A program made the position numbers and the translations under genes. 7,582 nt of DNA from Chitinophagales bacterium (lineage in GTDB: Bacteria > Bacteroidota > Bacteroidia > Chitinophagales > UBA2359), in assembly GCA_020629335.1 (NCBI GenBank), contig JAHDDN010000255.1, forward strand, positions 1-7,582, given 5' to 3'. Under the pieces are notes generated by a model, which made no database searches, was not told the DNA's origin, and saw only the letters and a list, made by a program, of their open reading frames with translations. Positions 6,599 through 7,582 of this stretch are shown here, piece by piece (position 1 is the stretch's first letter; the number at the start of each line of letters is the position of its first letter).

Positions 6599-7537
6599 AT
6601 GGATACCAAAGCACATGACACGGCTCTAATCAAGCAGAAAGCTGCTCAATTAGGCTTTGATTATATCGGTATATCTAAAGCTGAATTTCTGGATGAGGAA
6701 GCACATCGTCTCGAAAAATGGCTGAAGAATGGCATGAACGGAAAGATGAGCTATATGGAAAACTACTTCGACAAACGGCTCGACCCTACACTTCTGGTGC
6801 CTGGAGCGAAGTCTGTGATCTCTCTTTCGTATAACTATCATACAAAAGCTAAACAAACGGATAACAAAGCGCCTAAACTATCAAGCTACGCTTATGGTAA
6901 AGACTACCACTTTGTTATTAAGCATAAACTAAAAGAGCTCCTTCAATTTATTCATCAAGAAATTGGGGAAGTAGACGGACGGTGTTTTGTCGATTCAGCT
7001 CCCGTATTAGAACGGGTATGGGCCAAAAAAAGTGGCTTGGGCTGGATCGGCAAAAACTCGCTACTTTTATCCAAAAAAGCGGGCTCCTTTTTCTTTTTAG
7101 CCGAACTCATTATCGATCTTCCACTAATCTATGACCACCCAGTAAACGATCACTGCGGCACTTGCACTCGCTGCATTGATGCTTGCCCTACAGAGGCCAT
7201 AGTAGCGCCCTATGTCGTTGATGGAAGCAAATGCATCTCTTACCTAACCATCGAATTAAAAGACGAAATTCCCAACGAATTTGCTGGCAAAATGGATAAC
7301 TGGATGTTTGGTTGCGATGTCTGCCAAGACGTCTGCCCCTGGAATCGCTTCTCCAAAGAACATCAAGAACCACAGTTTGAGCCTCATCCTGATCTACTAA
7401 AAATGACTGAAAGAGAATGGCAAGAAATCACCCAAGAAATTTTCCAAGAAATCTTCCGAAAATCACCCGTCAAACGCACTAAATACGAAGGCCTAAAAAG
7501 AAATATCGCCTTCCTAAATAAAAAAAAGGGTGAATAG
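6599..7537 (+). CDS. queG: Epoxyqueuosine reductase QueG
   Basis: A 312-residue cobalamin-dependent iron-sulfur enzyme of the cytoplasm. In the known family it reduces epoxyqueuosine to queuosine at the wobble position of tRNAs with GUN anticodons, the last step of queuosine synthesis. Visible marks in order: YGKDYH at 99-104, VDSAPVLER at 131-139 with the conserved acid Asp132, GLGWIGKN at 146-153, the first cluster motif [12 protein letters not shown] with Cys186, 189, 192 and 196, Cys212, and [12 protein letters not shown] with Cys239, 242 and 246. These eight cysteines suit two [4Fe-4S] clusters. The C-terminal [14 protein letters not shown] (289-302) is also typical. It lacks the extra HEAT-like C-terminal domain of longer homologues such as the E. 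coli protein, as is common for Bacteroidota. It has its own promoter-like element and faces a gene on the other strand beyond the window, so it is probably monocistronic. No other queuosine gene is in the window. Confidence 0.97.
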   Translation: MDTKAHDTALIKQKAAQLGFDYIGISKAEFLDEEAHRLEKWLKNGMNGKMSYMENYFDKRLDPTLLVPGAKSVISLSYNYHTKAKQTDNKAPKLSSYAYGKDYHFVIKHKLKELLQFIHQEIGEVDGRCFVDSAPVLERVWAKKSGLGWIGKNSLLLSKKAGSFFFLAELIIDLPLIYDHPVNDHCGTCTRCIDACPTEAIVAPYVVDGSKCISYLTIELKDEIPNEFAGKMDNWMFGCDVCQDVCPWNRFSKEHQEPQFEPHPDLLKMTEREWQEITQEIFQEIFRKSPVKRTKYEGLKRNIAFLNKKKGE

Positions 7538-7559
7538 CTCCTAAAAGCATATTCACCCT
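7520..7559 (-). terminator. Intrinsic terminator for a minus-strand gene to the right
   Basis: AGGGTGAATA (7527-7536) is the exact reverse complement of TATTCACCCT (7550-7559), over a 13-base loop. On the minus strand the stem is followed by eight T (complement of the A run around 7520-7527), giving full terminator form; on the plus strand no T run follows. It therefore most likely ends a convergent gene entering from the right edge. Its outer arm covers the last codons and stop of queG, so the two transcripts would overlap. Confidence 0.75.
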
Positions 7560-7582
7560 AAGTGTCAATCCGTGTCTTATTT

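Noticed and set aside
6650..7373. Minus-strand ORFs at 6650-6856 and 7188-7373
   Set aside because: Both lie opposite queG, whose motifs are complete, and their translations look like noise.
7420..7458. Three successive QEI units near the end of QueG, as a possible tandem duplication
   Set aside because: QueG homologues as I recall them have a similar-length helix here, so the repeat appears to fit the normal protein length rather than an insertion.
6599..7537. QueG as truncated because the C-terminal HEAT-like extension is absent
   Set aside because: The short form of about 310 residues is usual in this phylum, and all cluster cysteines and the final KRN motif are present.

Overview
The window looks like chromosome of a low-GC member of the Bacteroidota. 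Four things point there: a large exported protein that ends in the beginning of a type IX secretion (T9SS) sorting domain, Bacteroidota-type -7 promoter elements (TAnnTTTG) in front of two genes, no clear Shine-Dalgarno sequences, and a short QueG without the C-terminal HEAT-like extension. The style of the large protein (an N-terminus reading SHIYGGQLSY, Ig-like and SprB-like repeats) suggests Saprospiraceae or a relative, but that placement is a guess.

Layout. Positions 1-3601 (minus strand) are one open frame of 1200 codons. It encodes a modular cell-surface or secreted protein whose last ~60 residues lie beyond the left edge. Positions 3602-4407 hold no protein gene. They do contain a compact two-hairpin unit with terminator features (3663-3758), a small hairpin sharing a loop motif with it (3846-3862), and a ~220-base GC-rich, highly structured element (4125-4344) with a perfect 22-bp inverted repeat. 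Two small exported proteins of unknown function follow on the plus strand (lipoprotein 4408-4911; secreted protein 4982-5491), closed by a strong intrinsic terminator (5512-5554). Positions 5555-6136 are AT-rich and gene-free, with a 16-base palindrome near the end. A doubtful 85-residue ORF lies at 6137-6394. queG (6599-7537, plus strand) encodes the epoxyqueuosine reductase of tRNA modification. A hairpin over its stop codon is a terminator for a minus-strand gene entering from the right.

How the parts relate. The genes do not form one obvious pathway. Three encode exported products (T9SS surface protein, lipoprotein, small secreted protein), while queG is an independent housekeeping gene. 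No defence system, transposase, integrase, CRISPR array, tRNA or rRNA is visible. The most unusual content is non-coding: the structured element at 4125-4344 and the hairpin cluster in front of the surface-protein gene.
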